DNA of 64,000 bases from the NCBI GenBank assembly GCA_037783545.1, contig JBBELK010000932.1, positions 1 to 64,000 of the forward strand. Reading direction: 5' to 3'. This DNA comes from Henricia sp. BOLD:AAB3569 (lineage: Eukaryota > Echinodermata > Asteroidea > Spinulosida > Echinasteridae). The notes under the pieces are model-generated. The model was not told where the DNA came from, did not search any database, and saw nothing but the letters and a program-made list of their open reading frames with translations. Position numbers and translations under genes: made by a program. How positions within the stretch are numbered: the stretch's first letter is position 1; each line of letters starts with the position of its first letter. Below, piece after piece: positions 48,901 to 62,500 of the stretch.

Positions 48901-49490
48901 TGACAGACTTTCGCAGGGAAATGGCAGAGAAATTTCAGAGTTTAGAAAAAAAAAGGGGTTGGCGCTTCCTGGTTGCTCCCGCAACCTGTGGCTGTCTGTA
49001 CACACCTCTTTGGTGTACTCCTGACTCGTGCGCATGCTCAGTCCTTCGGACTGTCGTTGACACGGCCCAGTTTGGGACGGGATTTTGGTCAAAGTGTGGT
49101 CCAAACGTCGGCAAATTTGGAGGTTGAAAAATGTTCCGACGAACTTCAAATTTTGCATGCTCCAAAGACTCTATATTGCGCACTTGTCCTAAAAAATTGA
49201 CAGACTTTCGCCGGGAAATGGCAGAGAAATTTCAGAGTTTAGAAAAAAAAGGGGTTGGCGCTTCCTGGTTGCTCCCGCAACCTGTGGCTGTCTGTACACA
49301 CCTCTTTTGTGTACTCCTGACTCGTGCGCATGCTCAGTCCTTCGGACTGTCGTTGACACGGCCCAGTTTGGGACGGGATTTTGGTCAAAGTGTGGTCCAA
49401 ACGTCGGCAAATTTGGAGGTTGAAAAATGTTCCGACGAACTTCAAATTTTGCATGCTCCAAAGACTCTATATTGCGCACTTGTCCTAAAA
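45961..49490 (+). repeat. Satellite monomers with weak local patterning
   Basis: About twelve monomers. Recurrent markers are cgcaagctg in two adjacent monomers (about 48387 and 48683), cctaaacaa (48300 and 48891) and ggttgaaa (about 49122 and 49418). gatgctcccgtaacc near 46621 is an early copy of a variant found again at 49.57 and 51.65 kb. Single-copy changes include aatttggca near 46205, ggtggtcg near 46470 and ggaatttgg near 47618. One hairpin deletion lies at 47866-47874. Confidence 0.8.
47866..47874 (+). other. 19 bp deletion junction removing inverted repeat 3
   Basis: gcgcat is joined directly to cgttgac, removing 19 bases that include the complete CAGTCC/GGACTG hairpin and almost nothing else. 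It is flanked by ordinary, clean sequence, so it is less likely to be an error than the junction at 10757. Confidence 0.88.
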
Positions 49491-52400
49491 AATTGACAGA
49501 CTTTCGCCGGGAAATGGCAGAGAAATTTCAGAGTTTAGAAAAAAAAGGGGTTGGCGCTTCCTGGATGCTCCCGTAACCTGTGGCTGTCTGTACACACCTC
49601 TTTGGTGTACTCCTGACTCGTGCGCATGCTCAGTCCTTCGGACTGTCGTTGACACGGCCCAGTTTGGGACGGGATTTTGGTCAAAGTGTGGTCCAAACGT
49701 CGGCAAATTTGGAGGTCGAAAAATGTTCCGACGAACTTCAAATTTTGCATGCTCCAAAGACTCTATATTGCGCACTTGTCCTAAAAAATTGACAGACTTT
49801 CGCCGGGAAATGGCAGAGAAATTTCAGAGTTTAGAAAAAAAAGGGGTTGGCGCTTCCTGGTTGCTCCCGCAACCTGTGGCTGTCTGTACACACCTCTTTG
49901 GTGTACTCCTGACTCGTGCGCATGCTCAGTCCTTCGGACTGTCGTTGACACGGCCCAGTTTGGGACGGGATTTTGGTCAAAGTGTGGTCCAAACGTCGGC
50001 AAATTTGGAGGTCGAAAAATGTTCCGACGAACTTCAAATTGTGCATGCTCCAAAGACTCTATATTGCGCACTTGTCCTAAAAAATTGACAGACTTTCGCC
50101 GGGAAATGGCAGAGAAATTTCAGAGTTTAGAAAAAAAAGGGTTGGCGCTTCCTGGTTGCTCCCGCAACCTGTGGCTGTCTGTACACACCTCTTTGGTGTA
50201 CTCCTGACTCGTGCGCATGCTCAGTCCTTCGGACTGTCGTTGACACGGCCCAGTTTGGGACGGGATTTTTGTCAAAGTGGGGTCCAAACGTCGGCAAATT
50301 TGGAGGTTGAAAAATGTTCCGACGAACTTCAAATTTTGCATGCTCCAAAGACTCTATATTGCGCACTTGTCCTAAAAAATTGACAGACTTTTGCCGGGAA
50401 ATGGCAGAGAAATTTCAGAGTTTAGAAAAAAAAAGGGGTTGGCGCTTCCTGGTTGCTCCCGCAACCTGTGGCTGCCTGTACACACCTCTTTGGTGTACTC
50501 CTGACTCGTGCGCATGCTCAGTCATTCGGACTGTCGTTGACACTGCCCAGTTTGGGACGGGATTTTGGTCAAAGTGTGGTCTAAACGTCGGCAAATTTGG
50601 AGGTCGAAAAATGTTCCGACGAACTTCAAATTTTGCATGCTCCAAAGACTCTTTATTGCGCACTTGTCCTAAAAAATTGACAGACTTTCGCCGGGAAATG
50701 GCAGATAAATTTCAGAGTTTAGAAAAAAAAGGGGTTGGCGCTTCCTGGTTGCTCCCGCAACCTGTGGCTGTCTGTACACACCTCTTTGGTGTACTCCTGA
50801 CTCGTGCGCATGCTCAGTCCTTCGGACTGTCGTTGACACGGCCCAGTTTGGGACGGGATTTTGGTCAAAGTGTGGTCCAAACGTCGGCAAATTTGGAGGT
50901 CGAAAAATGTTCCGACGAACTTCAAATTTTGCATGCTCCAAAGACTCTATATTGCGCACTTGTCCTAAAAAATTGACAGACTTTCGCCGGGAAATGGCAG
51001 AGAAATTTCAGAGTTTAGAAAAAAAAGGGGTTGGCGCTTCCTGGTTGCTCCCGCAACCTGTGGCTGTCTGTACACACCTCTTTGGTGTACTCCTGACTCG
51101 TGCGCATGCTCAGTCCTTCGGACTGTCGTTGACACGGCCCAGTTTGGGACGGGATTTTGGTCAAAGTGTGGTCCAAACGTCGGCAAATTTGGAGGTTGAA
51201 AAATGTTCCGACGAACTTCAAATTTTGCATGCTCCAAAGACTCTATATTGCGCACTTGTCCTAAAAAATTGACAGACTTTCGCCGGGAAATGGCAGAGAA
51301 ATTTCAGAGTTTAGAAAAAAAAGGGGTTGGCGCTTCCTGGTTGCTCCCGCAACCTGTGGCTGTCTGTACACACCTCTTTGGTGTACTCCTGACTCGTGCG
51401 CATGCTCAGTCCTTCGGACTGTCGTTGACACGGCCCAGTTTGGGACGGGATTTTGGTCAAAGTGTGGTCCAAACGTCGGCAAATTTGGAGGTCGAAAAAT
51501 GTTCCGACGAACTTCAAATTTTGCATGCTCCAAAGACTCTATATTGCGCACTTGTCCTAAAAAATGGACAGACTTTCGCCGGGAAATGGCAGAGAAATTT
51601 CAGAGTTTAGAAAAAAAAGGGGTTGGCGCTTCCTGGATGCTCCCGTAACCTGTGGCTGTCTGTACACACCTCTTTGGTGTACTCCTGACTCGTGCGCATG
51701 CTCAGTCCTTCGGACTGTCGTTGACACGGCCCAGTTTGGGACGGGATTTTGGTCAAAGTGTGGTCCAAACGTCGGCAAATTTGGAGGTCGAAAAATGTTC
51801 CGACGAACTTCAAATTTTGCATGCTCCAAAGACTCTATATTGCGCACTTGTCCTAAAAAATTGACAGACTTTCGCCGGGAAATGGCAGAGAAATTTCAGA
51901 GTTTAGAAAAAAAAGGGGTTGGCGCTTCCTGGTTGCTCCCGCAACCTGTGGCTGTCTGTACACACCTCTTTGGTGTACTCCTGACTCGTGCGCATGCTCA
52001 GTCCTTCGGACTGTCGTTGACACGGCCCAGTTTGGGACGGGATTTTGGTCAAAGTGTGGTCCAAACGTCGGCAAATTTGGAGGTCGAAAAATGTTCCGAC
52101 GAACTTCAAATTTTGCATGCTCCAAAGACTCTATATTGCGCACTTGTCCTAAAAAATTGACAGACTTTCGCCGGGAAATGGCAGAGAAATTTCAGAGTTT
52201 AGAAAAAAAAAGGGTTGGCGCTTCCTGGTTGCTCCCGCAACCTGTGGCTGTCTGTACACACCTCTTTGGTGTACTCCTGACTCGTGCGCATGCTCAGTCC
52301 TTCGGACTGTCGTTGACACGGCCCAGTTTGGGACGGGATTTTTGTCAAAGTGGGGTCCAAACGTCGGCAAATTTGGAGGTCGAAAAATGTTCCGACGAAC

Positions 52401-53040
52401 TTCAAATTTTGCATGCTCCAAAGACTCTATATTGCGCACTTGTCCTAAAAAATTGACAGACTTTTGCCGGGAAATGGCAGAGAAATTTCAGAGTTTAGAA
52501 AAAAAAAGGGGTTGGCGCTTCCTGGTTGCTCCCGCAACCTGTGGCTGCCTGTACACACCTCTTTGGTGTACTCCTGACTCGTGCGCATGCTCAGTCCTTC
52601 GGACTGTCGTTGACACGGCCCAGTTTGGGACGGGATTTTGGTCAAAGTGTGGTCTAAACGTCGGCAAATTTGGAGGTCGAAAAATGTTCCGACGAACTTC
52701 AAATTTTGCATGCTCCAAAGACTCTTTATTGCGCACTTGTCCTAAAAAATTGACAGACTTTCGCCGGGAAATGGCAGATAAATTTCAGAGTTTAGAAAAA
52801 AAAGGGGTTGGCGCTTCCTGGTTGCTCCCGCAACCTGTGGCTGTCTGTACACACCTCTTTGGTGTACTCCTGACTCGTGCGCATGCTCAGTCCTTCGGAC
52901 TGTCGTTGACACGGCCCAGTTTGGGACGGGATTTTGGTCAAAGTGTGGTCCAAACGTCGGCAAATTTGGAGGTCGAAAAATGTTCCGACGAACTTCAAAT
53001 TTTGCATGCTCCAAAGACTATATATTGCGCACTTGTCCTA
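49490..53040 (+). repeat. 7-monomer duplication, period about 2073 bp
   Basis: Markers in both copies: gatgctcccgtaacc (about 49564/51637), tttttgtcaaagtgggg (about 50266/52339), cttttgccgg (about 50389/52462), ggctgcctg (about 50471/52545), gtctaaacg (about 50579/52652), actctttatt (about 50649/52722) and gcagataaa (about 50701/52774). gcagataaa is seen again at about 53070. The second copy lacks the cattcgg and cactgcc changes of the first (50523 and 50542). Confidence 0.87.
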
Positions 53041-56000
53041 AAAAATTGACAGACTTTCGGCGGGAAATGGCAGATAAATTTCAGAGTTTAGAAAAAAAAA
53101 GGGGTTGGCGCTTCCTGGTTGCTCCCGCAACCTGTGGCTGTCTGTACACACCTCTTTGGTGTACTCCTGACTCGTGCGCATGCTCAGTCCTTCGGACTGT
53201 CGTTGACACGGCCAAGTTTGGGACGGGATTTTGGTCAAAGTGTGGTCCAAACGTCGGCAAATTTGGAGGTGGAAAATGTTCCGACGAACTTCAAATTTTG
53301 CATGCTCCAAATACTCTATATTGCGCACTTGTCCTAAAAAATTGACAGACTTTCGCCGGGAAATGGCAGAGAAATTTCAGAGTTTAGAAAAAAAAGGGTT
53401 GGCGCTTCCTGGTTGCTCCCGCAACCTGTGGCTGTCTGTATACACCTCTTTGGTGTATTCCTGACTCGTGCGCATGCTCAGTCCTTCGGACTGTCGTTGA
53501 CACGGCCCAGTTTGGGACGGGATTTTGGTCAAAGTGTGGTCCAAACGTCGGCAAATTTGGAGGTCGAAAAATGTTCCGACGAACTTCAAATTTTGCATGC
53601 TCCAAAGACTCTATATTGCGCACTTGTCCTAAAAAATTGACAGACTTTCGCCGGGAAATGGCAGAGAAATTTCAGAGTTTAGAAAAAAAGGGGTTGGCGC
53701 TTCCTGGTTGCTCCCGCAACCTGTGGCTGTCTGTACACACCTCTTTGGTGTACTCCTGACTCGTGCGCATGCTCAGTCCTTCGGACTGTCGTTGACACGG
53801 CCCAGTTTGGGACGGGATTTTGGTCAAAGTGTGGTCCAAACGTCGGCAAATTTGGAGGTCGAAAAATGTTCCGACGAACTTCAAATTTTGCATGCTCCAA
53901 AGACTCTATATTGCGCACTTGTCCTAAAAAATTGACAGACTTTCGACGGGAAATGGCAGAGAAATTTCAGAGTTTAGACAAAAAAAGGGGTTGGCGCTTC
54001 CTGGTTGGTCCCGCAACCTGTGGCTGTCTGTACACACCTCTTTGGTGTACTCCTGACTCGTGCGCATGCTCAGTCCTTCGGACTGTCGTTGACACGGCCC
54101 AGTTTGGGACGGGATTTTGGTCAAAGTGTGGTCCAAACGTCGGCAAATTTGGAGGTCGAAAAATGTTCCGACGAACTTCAAATTTTGCATGCTCCAAAGA
54201 CTCTATATTGCGCACTTGTCCTAAAAAATTGACAGACTTTCGCCGGGAATGGCAGAGAAATTTCAGAGTTTAGAAAAAAGGGGGGTTGGCGCTTCATGGT
54301 TGCTCCCGTAACCTGTGGCTGTCTGTACACACCTCTTTGGTGTACTCCTGACTCGTGCGCATGCTCAGTCCTTCGGACTGTCGTTGACACGGCCAAGTTT
54401 GGGACGGGATTTTGGTCAAAGTGTGGTCCAAACGTCGGCAAATTTGGAGGTGGAAAATGTTCCGACGAACTTCAAATTTTGCATGCTCCAAATACTCTAT
54501 ATTGCGCACTTGTCCTAAAAAAATGACAGACTTTCGCCGGGAAATGGCAGAGAAATTTCAGAGTTTAGAAAAAAAAGGGGTTGGCGCTTCCTGGTTGCTC
54601 CCGCAACCTGTGGCTGTCTGTACACACCTCTTTGGTGTACTCCTGACTCGTGCGCATGCTCAGTCCTTCGGACTGTCGTTGACACGGCCCAGTTTGGGAC
54701 GGGATTTTGGTCAAAGTGTGGTCCAAACGTCGGCAAATGTGGAGGTCGAAAAATGTTCCGACGAACTTCAAATTTTGCATGCTCCAAAGACTCTATATTG
54801 CGCACTTGTCCTAAAAAATTGACAGACTTTCGCCGGGAAATGGCAGAGAAATTTCAGAGTTTAGACAAAAAAAGGGGTTGGCGCTTCCTGGTTGGTCCCG
54901 CAACCTGTGGCTGTCTGTACACACCTCTTTGGTGTACTCCTGACTCGTGCGCATGCTCAGTCCTTCGGACTGTCGTTGACACGGCCCAGTTTGGGACGGG
55001 ATTTTGGTCAAAGTGTGGTCCAAACGTCGGCAAATTTGGAGGTCGAAAAATGTTCCGACGAACTTCAAATTTTGCATGCTCCAAAGACTCTATATTGCGC
55101 ACTTGTCCTAAAAAATTGACAGACTTTCGCCGGGAAATGGCAGAGAAATTTCAGAGTTTAGAAAAAAAGGAGGTTGGCGCTTCCTGGTTGCTCCCGCAAC
55201 CTGTGGCTGTCTGTACACACCTCTTTGGTGTACTCCTGACTCGTGCGCATGCTCAGTCCTTCGGACTGTCGTTGACACGGCCAAGTTTGGGACGGGATTT
55301 TGGTCAAAGTGTGGTCCAAACGTCGGCAAATTTGGAGGTGGAAAATGTTCCGACGAACTTCAAATTTTGCATGCTCCAAATACTCTATATTGCGCACTTG
55401 TCCTAAAAAATTGACAGACTTTCGCCGGGAAATGGCAGAGAAATTTCAGAGTTTAGAAAAAAAAGGGGTTGGCGCTTCCTGGTTGCTCCCGCAACCTGTG
55501 GCTGTCTGTACACACCTCTTTGGTGTACTCCTGACTCGTGCGCATGCTCAGTCCTTCGGACTGTCGTTGACACGGCCCAGTTTGGGACGGGATTTTGGTC
55601 AAAGTGTGGTCCAAACGTCGGCAAATTTGGAGGTCGAAAAATGTTCCGACGAACTTCAAAATTTGCATGCTCCAAAGACTCTATATTGCGCACTTGTCCT
55701 AAAAAATTGACAGACTTTCGCCGGGAAATGGCAGAGAAATTTCAGAGTTTAGAAAAAAAAGGGGTTGGCGCTTCCTGGATGCTCCCGCAACCTGTGGCTG
55801 TCTGTGCACACCTCTTTGGTGTACTCCTGACTCGTGCGCATGCTCAGTCCTTCGGACTGTCGTTGACACGGCCCAGTTTGGGACGGGATTTTGGTCAAAG
55901 TGTGGTCCAAACGTCGGCAAATTTGGAGGTCGAAAAATGTTCCGACGAACTTCAAATTTTGCATGCTCCAAAGACTCTATATTGCGCACTTGTCCTAAAA

Positions 56001-58360
56001 AATTGACAGACTTTCGCCGGGAAATGGCAGAGAAATTTCAGAGTTTAGAAAAAAAAAGGGGTTGGCGCTTCCTGGTTGCTCCCGCAACCTGTGGCTGTCT
56101 GTACACACCTCTTTGGTGTACTCCTGACTCGTGCGCATGCTCAGTCCTTCGGACTGTCGTTGACACGGCCCAGTTTGGGACGGGATTTTGGTCAAAGTGT
56201 GGTCCAAACGTCGGCAAATTTGGAGGTCGAAAAATGTTCCGACGAACTTCAAATTTTGCATGCTCCAAAGACTCTATATTGCGCACTTGTCCTAAAAAAT
56301 TGACAGACTTTCGACGGGAAATGGCAGAGAAATTTCAGAGTTTAGACAAAAAAAGGGGTTGGCGCTTCCTGGTTGGTCCCGCAACCTGTGGCTGTCTGTA
56401 CACACCTCTTTGGTGTACTCCTGACTCGTGCGCATGCTCAGTCCTTCGGACTGTCGTTGACACGGCCCAGTTTGGGACGGGATTTTGGTCAAAGTGTGGT
56501 CCAAACGTCGGCAAATTTGGAGGTCGAAAAATGTTCCGACGAACTTCAAATTATGCATGCTCCAAAGACTCTATATTGCGCACTTGTCCTAAAAAATTGA
56601 CAGACTTTCGCCGGGAAATGGCAGAGAAATTTCAGAGTTTAGAAAAAAGGGGGGTTGGCGCTTCATGGTTGCTGCCGCAACCTGTGGCTGTCTGTACACA
56701 CCTCTTTGGTGTACTCCTGACTCGTGCGCATGCTCAGTCCTTCGGACTGTCGTTGACACGGCCAAGTTTGGGACGGGATTTTGGTCAAAGTGTGGTCCAA
56801 ACGTCGGCAAATTTGGAGGTGGAAAATGTTCCGACGAACTTCAAATTTTGCATGCTCCAAATACTCTATATTGCGCACTTGTCCTAAAAAATTGACCTAC
56901 TTTCGCCGGGAAATGGCAGAGAAATTTCAGAGTTTAGAAAAAAAAGGGGTTGGCGCTTCCTGGTTGCTCCCGCAACCTGTGGCTGTCTGTACACACCTCT
57001 TTGGTGTACTCCTGACTCGTGCGCATGCTCAGTCCTTCGGACTGTCGTTGACACGGCCCAGTTTGGGACGGGATTTTGGTCAAAGTGTGGTCCAAACGTC
57101 GGCAAATGTGGAGGTCGAAAAATGTTCCGACGAACTTCAAATTTTGCATGCTCCAAAGACTCTATATTGCGCACTTGTCCTAAAAAATTGACAGACTTTC
57201 GCCGGGAAATGGCAGAGAAATTTCAGAGTTTAGACAAAAAAAGGGGTTGGCGCTTCCTGGTTGGTCCCGCAACCTGTGGCTGTCTGTACACACCTCTTTG
57301 GTGTACTCCTGACTCGTGCGCATGCTCAGTCCTTCGGACTGTCGTTGACACGGCCCAGTTTGGGACGGGATTTTGGTCAAAGTGTGGTCCAAACGTCGGC
57401 AAATTTGGAGGTCGAAAAATGTTCCGACGAACTTCAAATTTTGCATGCTCCAAAGACTCTATATTGCGCACTTGTCCTAAAAAATTGACAGACTTTCGCC
57501 GGGAAATGGCAGAGAAATTTCAGAGTTTAGAAAAAAAAGGGGTTGGCGCTTCCTGGTTGCTCCCGCAACCTGTGGCTGTCTGTACACACCTCTTTGGTGT
57601 ACTCCTGACTCGTGCGCATGCTCAGTCCTTCGGACTGTCGTTGACACGGCCAAGTTTGGGACGGGATTTTGGTCAAAGTGTGGTCCAAACGTCGGCAAAT
57701 TTGGAGGTGGAAAATGTTCCGACGAACTTCAAATTTTGCATGCTCCAAATACTCTATATTGCGCACTTGTCCTAAAAAATTGACAGACTTTCGCCGGGAA
57801 ATGGCAGAGAAATTTCAGAGTTTAGAAAAAAAAGGGGTTGGCGCTTCCTGGTTGCTCCCGCAACCTGTGGCTGTCTGTACACACCTCTTTGGTGTACTCC
57901 TGACTCGTGCGCATGCTCAGTCCTTCGGACTGTCGTTGACACGGCCCAGTTTGGGACGGGATTTTGGTCAAAGTGTGGTCCAAACGTCGGCAAATTTGGA
58001 GGTCGAAAAATGTTCCGACGAACTTCAAAATTTGCATGCTCCAAAGACTCTATATTGCGCACTTGTCCTAAAAAATTGACAGACTTTCGCCGGGAAATGG
58101 CAGAGAAATTTCAGAGTTTAGAAAAAAAAGGGGTTGGCGCTTCCTAGATGCTCCCGCAACCTGTGGCTGTCTGTGCAGACCTCTTTGGTGTACTCCTGAC
58201 TCGTGCGCATGCTCAGTCCTTCGGACTGTCGTTGACACGGCCCAGTTTGGGACGGGATTTTGGTCAAAGTGTGGTCCAAACGTCGGCAAATTTGGAGGTC
58301 GAAAAATGTTCCGACGAACTTCAAATTTTGCATGCTCCAAAGACTCTATATTGCGCACTT
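53041..58360 (+). repeat. 8-monomer duplication, period about 2367-2369 bp
   Basis: Markers: ggccaagttt (about 54391/56760 and 55281/57648; also 53211), ggtggaaaatg (about 54448/56817 and 55337/57704; also 53267), aaatactct (about 54489/56858 and 55377/57746), aatgtggag (54738/57107), tagacaaaa (54863/57231; also 53975 and 56343), ttggtcccgc (about 54892/57261) and caaaatttgc (about 55655/58025). The ggtggaaaatg monomers are one base shorter than their neighbours. Confidence 0.86.
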
Positions 58361-61300
58361 GTCCTAAAAAATGGACAGACTTTCGCCGGGAAATGGCAGA
58401 GAAATTTCAGAGTTTAGAAAAAAAAGGGGTTGGCGCTTCCTGGTTGCTCCCGCAACCTGTGGCTGTCTGTACACACCTCTTTGGTGTACTCCTGACTCGT
58501 GCGCATGCTCAGTCCTTCGGACTGTCGTTGACACGGCCCAGTTTGGGACGGGATTTTGGTCAAAGTGTGGTCCAAACGTCGGCAAATTTGGAGGTTGAAA
58601 AATGTTCCGACGAACTTCAAATTTTGCATGCTCCAAAGACTCTATATTGCGCACTTGTCCTAACAAAATTGACAGACTTTCGCCGGGAAATGGCAGAGAA
58701 ATTTCAGAGTTTAGAAAAAAAGGGGTTGGCGCTTCCTGGTTGCTCCCGCAACCTGTGGCTGTCTGTACACACCTCTTTGGTGTACTCCTGACTCGTGCGC
58801 ATGCTCAGTCCCTCGGACTGTCGTTGACACGGCCCAGTTTGGGACGGGATTTTGGTCAAAGTGTGGTCCAAACGTCGGCAAATTTGGAGGTCGACAAATG
58901 TTCCGACGAACTTCAAATTTTGCATGCTCCAAAGACTCTATATTGCGCACTTGTCCTAAAAAATTGACAGACTTTCGCCGGGAAATGGCAGAGAAATTTC
59001 AGAGTTTAGAAAAAAAAGGGGTTGGCGCTTCCTGGTTGCTCCCGCAACCTGTGGCTGTCTGTACACACCTCTTTGGTGTACTCCTGACTCGTGCGCATGC
59101 TCAGTCCTTCGGACTGTCGTTGACACGGCCCAGTTTGGGACGGGATTTTGGTCAAAGTGTGGTCCAAACGTCGGCAAATTTGGAGGTCGAAAAATGTTCC
59201 GACGAACTTCAAATTTTGCATGCTCCAAAGACTCTATATTGCGCACTTGTCCTAAAAAATTGACAGACTTTCGCCGGGAAATGGCAGAGAAATTTCAGAG
59301 TTTAGACAAAAAAAGGGGTTGGCGCTTCCTGGTTGGTCCCGCAACCTGTGGCTGTCTGTACACACCTCTTTGGTGTACTCCTGACTCGTGCGCATGCTCA
59401 GTCCTTCGGACTGTCGTTGCCACGGCCCAGTTTGGGACGGGATTTTGGTCAAAGTGTGGTCCAAACGTCGGCAAATTTGGAGGTCGAAAAATTTTCCGAC
59501 GAACTTCAAATTTTGCATGCTCCAAAGACTCAATATTGCGCACTTGTCCTAACAAAATTGACAGACTTTCGCCGGGAAATGGCAGAGAAATTTCAGAGTT
59601 TAGAACAAAAAGGGGTTGGCGCTTCCTGGTTGCTCCCGCAACCTGTGGCTGTCTGTACACACCTCTTTGGTGTACTCCTGACTCGTGCGCATGCTCAGTC
59701 CTTCGGACTGTCGTTGACACGGCCCAGTTTGGGACGGGATTTTGGTCAAAGTGTGGTCCAAACGTCGGCAAATTTGGAGGTCGAAAAATGTTCCGACGAA
59801 CTTCAAAATTTGCATGCTCCAAAGACTCTATATTGCGCACTTGTCCTAAAAAATTGACAGACTTTCGCCGGGAAATGGCAGAGAAATTTCAGAGTTTAGA
59901 AAAAAAAGGGGTTGGCGCTTCCTGGATGCTCCCGCAACCTGTGGCTGTCTGTACACACCTCTTTGGTGTACTCCTGACTCGTGCGCATGCTCAGTCCTTC
60001 GGACTGTCGTTGACACGGCCCAGTTTGGGACGGGATTTTGGTCAAAGTGTGGTCCAAACGTCGGCAAATTTGGAGGTTGAAAAATGTTCCGACGAACTTC
60101 AAATTTTGCATGCTCCAAAGACTCTATATTGCGCACTTGTCCTAACAAAATTGACAGACTTTCGCCGGGAAATGGCAGAGAAATTTCAGAGTTTAGAAAA
60201 AAAGGGGTTGGCGCTTCCTGGTTGCTCCCGCAACCTGTGGCTGTCTGTACACACCTCTTTGGTGTACTCCTGACTCGTGCGCATGCTCAGTCCCTCGGAC
60301 TGTCGTTGACACGGCCCAGTTTGGGACGGGATTTTGGTCAAAGTGTGGTCCAAACGTCGGCAAATTTGGAGGTCGAAAAATGTTCCGACGAACTTCAAAT
60401 TTTGCATGCTCCAAAGACTCTATATTGCGCACTTGTCCTAAAAAATTGACAGACTTTCGCCGGGAAATGGCAGAGAAATTTCAGAGTTTATACAAAAAAA
60501 GGGGTTGGCGCTTCCTGGTTGGTCCCGCAACCTGTGGCTGTCTGTACACACCTCTTTGGTGTACTCCTGACTCGTGCGCATGCTCAGTCCTTCGGACTGT
60601 CGTTGCCACGGCCCAGTTTGGGACGGGATTTTGGTCAAAGTGTGGTCCAAACGTCGGCAAATTTGGAGGTCGAAAAATTTTCCGACGAACTTCAAATTTT
60701 GCATGCTCCAAAGACTCTATATTGCGCACTTGTCCTAACAAAATTGACAGACTTTCGCCGGGAAATGGCAGAGAAATTTCAGAGTTTAGAACAAAAGGGG
60801 TTGGCGCTTCCTGGTTGCTCCCGCAACCTGTGGCTGTCTGTACACACCTCTTTGGTGTACTCCTGACTCGTGCGCATGCTCAGTCCCTCGGACTGTCGTT
60901 GACACGGCCCAGTTTGGGACGGGATTTTGGTCAAAGTGTGGTCCAAACGTCGGCAAATTTGGAGGTCGACAAATGTTCCGACGAACTTCAAATTTTGCAT
61001 GCTCCAAAGACTCTATATTGCGCACTTGTCCTAAAAAATTGACATACTTTCGCCGGGAAATGGCAGAGAAATTTCAGAGTTTAGAAAAAAAAGGGGTTGG
61101 CGCTTCCTGGTTGCTCCCGCAACCTGTGGCTGTCTGTACACACCTCTTTGGTGTACTCCTGACTCGTGCGCATGCTCAGTCCTTCGGACTGTCGTTGACA
61201 CGGCCCAGTTTGGGACGGGATTTTGGTCAAAGTGTGGTCCAAACGTCGGCAAATTTGGAGGTCGAAAAATGTTCCGACGAACTTCAAATTTTGCATGCTC

Positions 61301-62500
61301 CAAAGACTCTATATTGCGCACTTGTCCTAAAAAATTGACAGACTTTCGCCGGGAAATGGCAGAGAAATTTCAGAGTTTAGACAAAAAAATGGGTTGGCGC
61401 TTCCTGGTTGGTCCCGCAACCTGTGGCTGTCTGTACACACCTCTTTGGTGTACTCCTGACTCGTGCGCATGCTCAGTCCTTCGGACTGTCGTTGCCACGG
61501 CCCAGTTTGGGACGGGATTTTGGTCAAAGTGTGGTCCAAACGTCGGCAAATTTGGAGGTCGAAAAATTTTCCGACGAACTTCAAATTTTGCATGCTCCAA
61601 AGACTCTATATTGCGCACTTGTCCTAACAAATTGACAGACTTTCGCCGGGAAATGGCAGAGAAATTTCAGAGTTTAGAAAAAAAAGGGGTTGGCGCTTCC
61701 TGGTTGCTCCCGCAACCTGTGGATAGTCTGTACACACATCTTTGGTGTACTCCTGACTCGTGCGCATGCTCAGTCCTTCGGACTGTCGTTGACACGGCCC
61801 AGTTTGGGACGGGATTTTGGTCAAAGTGTGGTCCAAACGTCGGCAAATTTGGAGGTCGAAAAATGTTCCGACGAACTTCAAATTTTGCATGCTCCAAAGA
61901 CTCTATATTGCGCACTTGTCCTAAAAAATTGACAGACTTTCGCCGGGAAATGGCAGAGAAATTTCAGAGTTTAGAAAAAAAGGGGTTGGCGCTTCCTGGT
62001 TGCTCCCGCAACCTGTGGCTGTCTGTACACACCACTTTGGTGTACTCCTGACTCGTGCGCATGCTCAGTCCTTCGGACTGTCGTTGACACGGCCCAGTTT
62101 GGGACGGGATTTTGGTCAAAGTGTGGTCCAAACGTCGGCAAATTTGGAGGTCGAAAAATGTTCCGACGAACTTTAAATTTTGCATGCTCCAAAGACTCTA
62201 TATTGCGCGCTTGTCCTAACAAAATTGACAGACTTTCGCCGGGAAATGGCAGAGAAATTTCAGAGTTTAGAAAAAAAAGGGGTTGGCGCTTCCTGGTTGC
62301 TCCCGCAACCTGTGGCTGTCTGTACACACCTCTTTGGTGTACTCCTGACTCGTGAGCATGCTCAGTCCTTCGGACTGTCGTTGACACGGCCCAGTTTGGG
62401 ACGGGATTTTGGTCAAAGTGTGGTCCAAACGTCGGCAAATTCGGAGGTCGAAAAATGTTCCGACGAACTTCAAATTTTGCATGCTCCAAAGACTCTATAT
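58361..62500 (+). repeat. 4- and 3-monomer patterned section
   Basis: Recurring markers: cctaacaaaattg (58661, 59548, 60141, 60735 and 62215), gttgccacg (about 59417, 60603 and 61492), gaaaaattttcc (about 59487, 60673 and 61562), gtccctcgg (about 58808, 60291 and 60883) and tagacaaaa or tatacaaaa (59305, 60489 and 61380). Spacings of about 1186 and 889 bp equal four and three monomers. Local oddities are ggatagtctg near 61722 and caccacttt near 62032. Confidence 0.82.
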
